NCBI GenBank assembly: GCA_902168185.1
Contig: CABHOV010000073.1
Span: 62,001-126,000, forward strand
DNA: 64,000 nucleotides
DNA from: an uncultured Bacteroides sp.
GTDB taxonomy: Bacteria > Bacteroidota > Bacteroidia > Cytophagales > Cyclobacteriaceae
Direction: 5' to 3'
In this document: positions 63,608-64,000 of the stretch, one piece after another
Layout: every line of letters starts with the position of its first letter
Numbering within the stretch: position 1 is the first letter of the stretch
Program-made: the position numbers and the translations under genes
Notes under the pieces: generated by a model
Told to the model about the DNA's origin: nothing
Seen by the model: only the letters and a program-made list of their open reading frames with translations
Database searches by the model: none

Positions 63608-64000
63608 ATGAAAACCATCAAAATGATGATGGGGTCAATGCTATTGCTTTGCCTCATCCTGATCTCGTCATGCGATCCATCGCATCCTTGTCGCACATGT
63701 CGTATCGATAAAGTTTATTGGGAAGATGAGTGGCATAAAGCCTACTACAGTAGCTCCGGAAGACTGGTAAAGCTCGAAGCTGCAGGAAGTAAAATTCTTT
63801 TTCAGTACAACGGATCGGATCAGTTGATAAGTGCAGAAATATATACTGGTGATCCTGCACCAGAGTATAGCTTCGATTTTACACACGGCCCTTTGGGTAT
63901 CGTAGAGTCGGATGTTTATGATTCTTATGGACATCGAAGGCATTTTGATTTTCACTACGCTTCTCCAACGGTTGTAGACTACCTTGTTGAAAGCGAATAT
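63608..64000 (+). CDS. Lipoprotein of unknown function, N-terminal part (cut by window edge)
   Basis: Open from an ATG at 63608 to the window end, 131 residues visible. Start MKTIKMMMGSMLLLCLILIS followed by SCDPSHPC gives a lipobox (LISSC). A CRTCR pair follows at once, then repeated RHS/YD-like short strands (SSSGRLVKLEAAGSKILFQY, DSYGHRRHFDFHY). The G-R-L and D-x-x-G-x-R wording hints at YD-type repeats, but too little is seen to name a family. Confidence 0.7.
   Translation, partial: MKTIKMMMGSMLLLCLILISSCDPSHPCRTCRIDKVYWEDEWHKAYYSSSGRLVKLEAAGSKILFQYNGSDQLISAEIYTGDPAPEYSFDFTHGPLGIVESDVYDSYGHRRHFDFHYASPTVVDYLVESEY

Overview
The window reads as chromosomal DNA of a Bacteroidota bacterium, most likely of the order Cytophagales. 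The evidence is a full-length sprA (type IX secretion/gliding translocon) in the ruvA-sprA-gcvH order usual for the phylum, an atpD-atpC pair split from the rest of the ATP synthase genes, a TonB-dependent receptor with a carboxypeptidase-regulatory-like leader domain, many lipoproteins, few Shine-Dalgarno sites, and repeated Bacteroidota promoter elements of the form TTG-N17-23-TAnnTTTG. Base composition and style are even throughout. I found no tRNA, rRNA, CRISPR array, insertion sequence, prophage or integrase, so this looks like a core-genome segment. Both ends cut a gene: an outer-membrane protein at the left edge and a lipoprotein at the right edge.

Layout. 1-6.2 kb: coaX (with the cut outer-membrane protein gene) divergent from anmK, a Glu/Leu/Phe/Val dehydrogenase, a CNNM/CorC-type membrane protein, and lysC. 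6.4-11.4 kb: dnaK, a large periplasmic TPR protein and an aldo/keto reductase. 11.6-15.5 kb: prfC, a Uma2-fold protein, and an RluA-family/DUF6787/lipoprotein operon. 15.6-22.1 kb: atpD-atpC, an orphan histidine kinase, a NatAB-like ABC exporter and a toast-rack-like secreted protein. 22.2-26.4 kb: grpE-dnaJ and hpt-adk-obg. 26.5-29.4 kb: a GH109-like oxidoreductase coupled to a DUF1287 protein, and an M42-like peptidase. 29.6-33.7 kb: upp, a small membrane protein, a lipid kinase overlapping an App1-like lipid phosphatase, and sdaA. 33.8-42.2 kb: a secreted and surface-protein region with an M28 peptidase, a caspase, a coiled-coil protein, an eight-repeat IPT/TIG lipoprotein, a beta-barrel, an NTF2-like protein and two paralogous CxxC proteins. 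42.4-49.1 kb: gcvP, a second M28 peptidase, a nucleotidyltransferase-like protein, lipA and gcvH. 49.2-57.1 kb: sprA and ruvA. 57.6-64 kb: the TonB-dependent receptor, a glycerophosphodiesterase, an MltF-like lytic transglycosylase and the cut lipoprotein.

Functional themes. The DnaK-GrpE-DnaJ machine is all present, but DnaJ has lost two of its four zinc-finger repeats, and dnaK and grpE share a non-standard upstream motif. The glycine-cleavage P and H proteins lie near LipA, which lipoylates H. Several genes act on the envelope: AnmK, MltF-like, GDPD, DgkB/App1-like, SprA and the TonB receptor.

The most interesting unexplained signals are the DnaJ zinc-site loss, the caspase/coiled-coil/TIG/barrel locus at 35.6-40.8 kb, the two paralogous CxxC proteins, and several families of short imperfect inverted repeats in gene borders.
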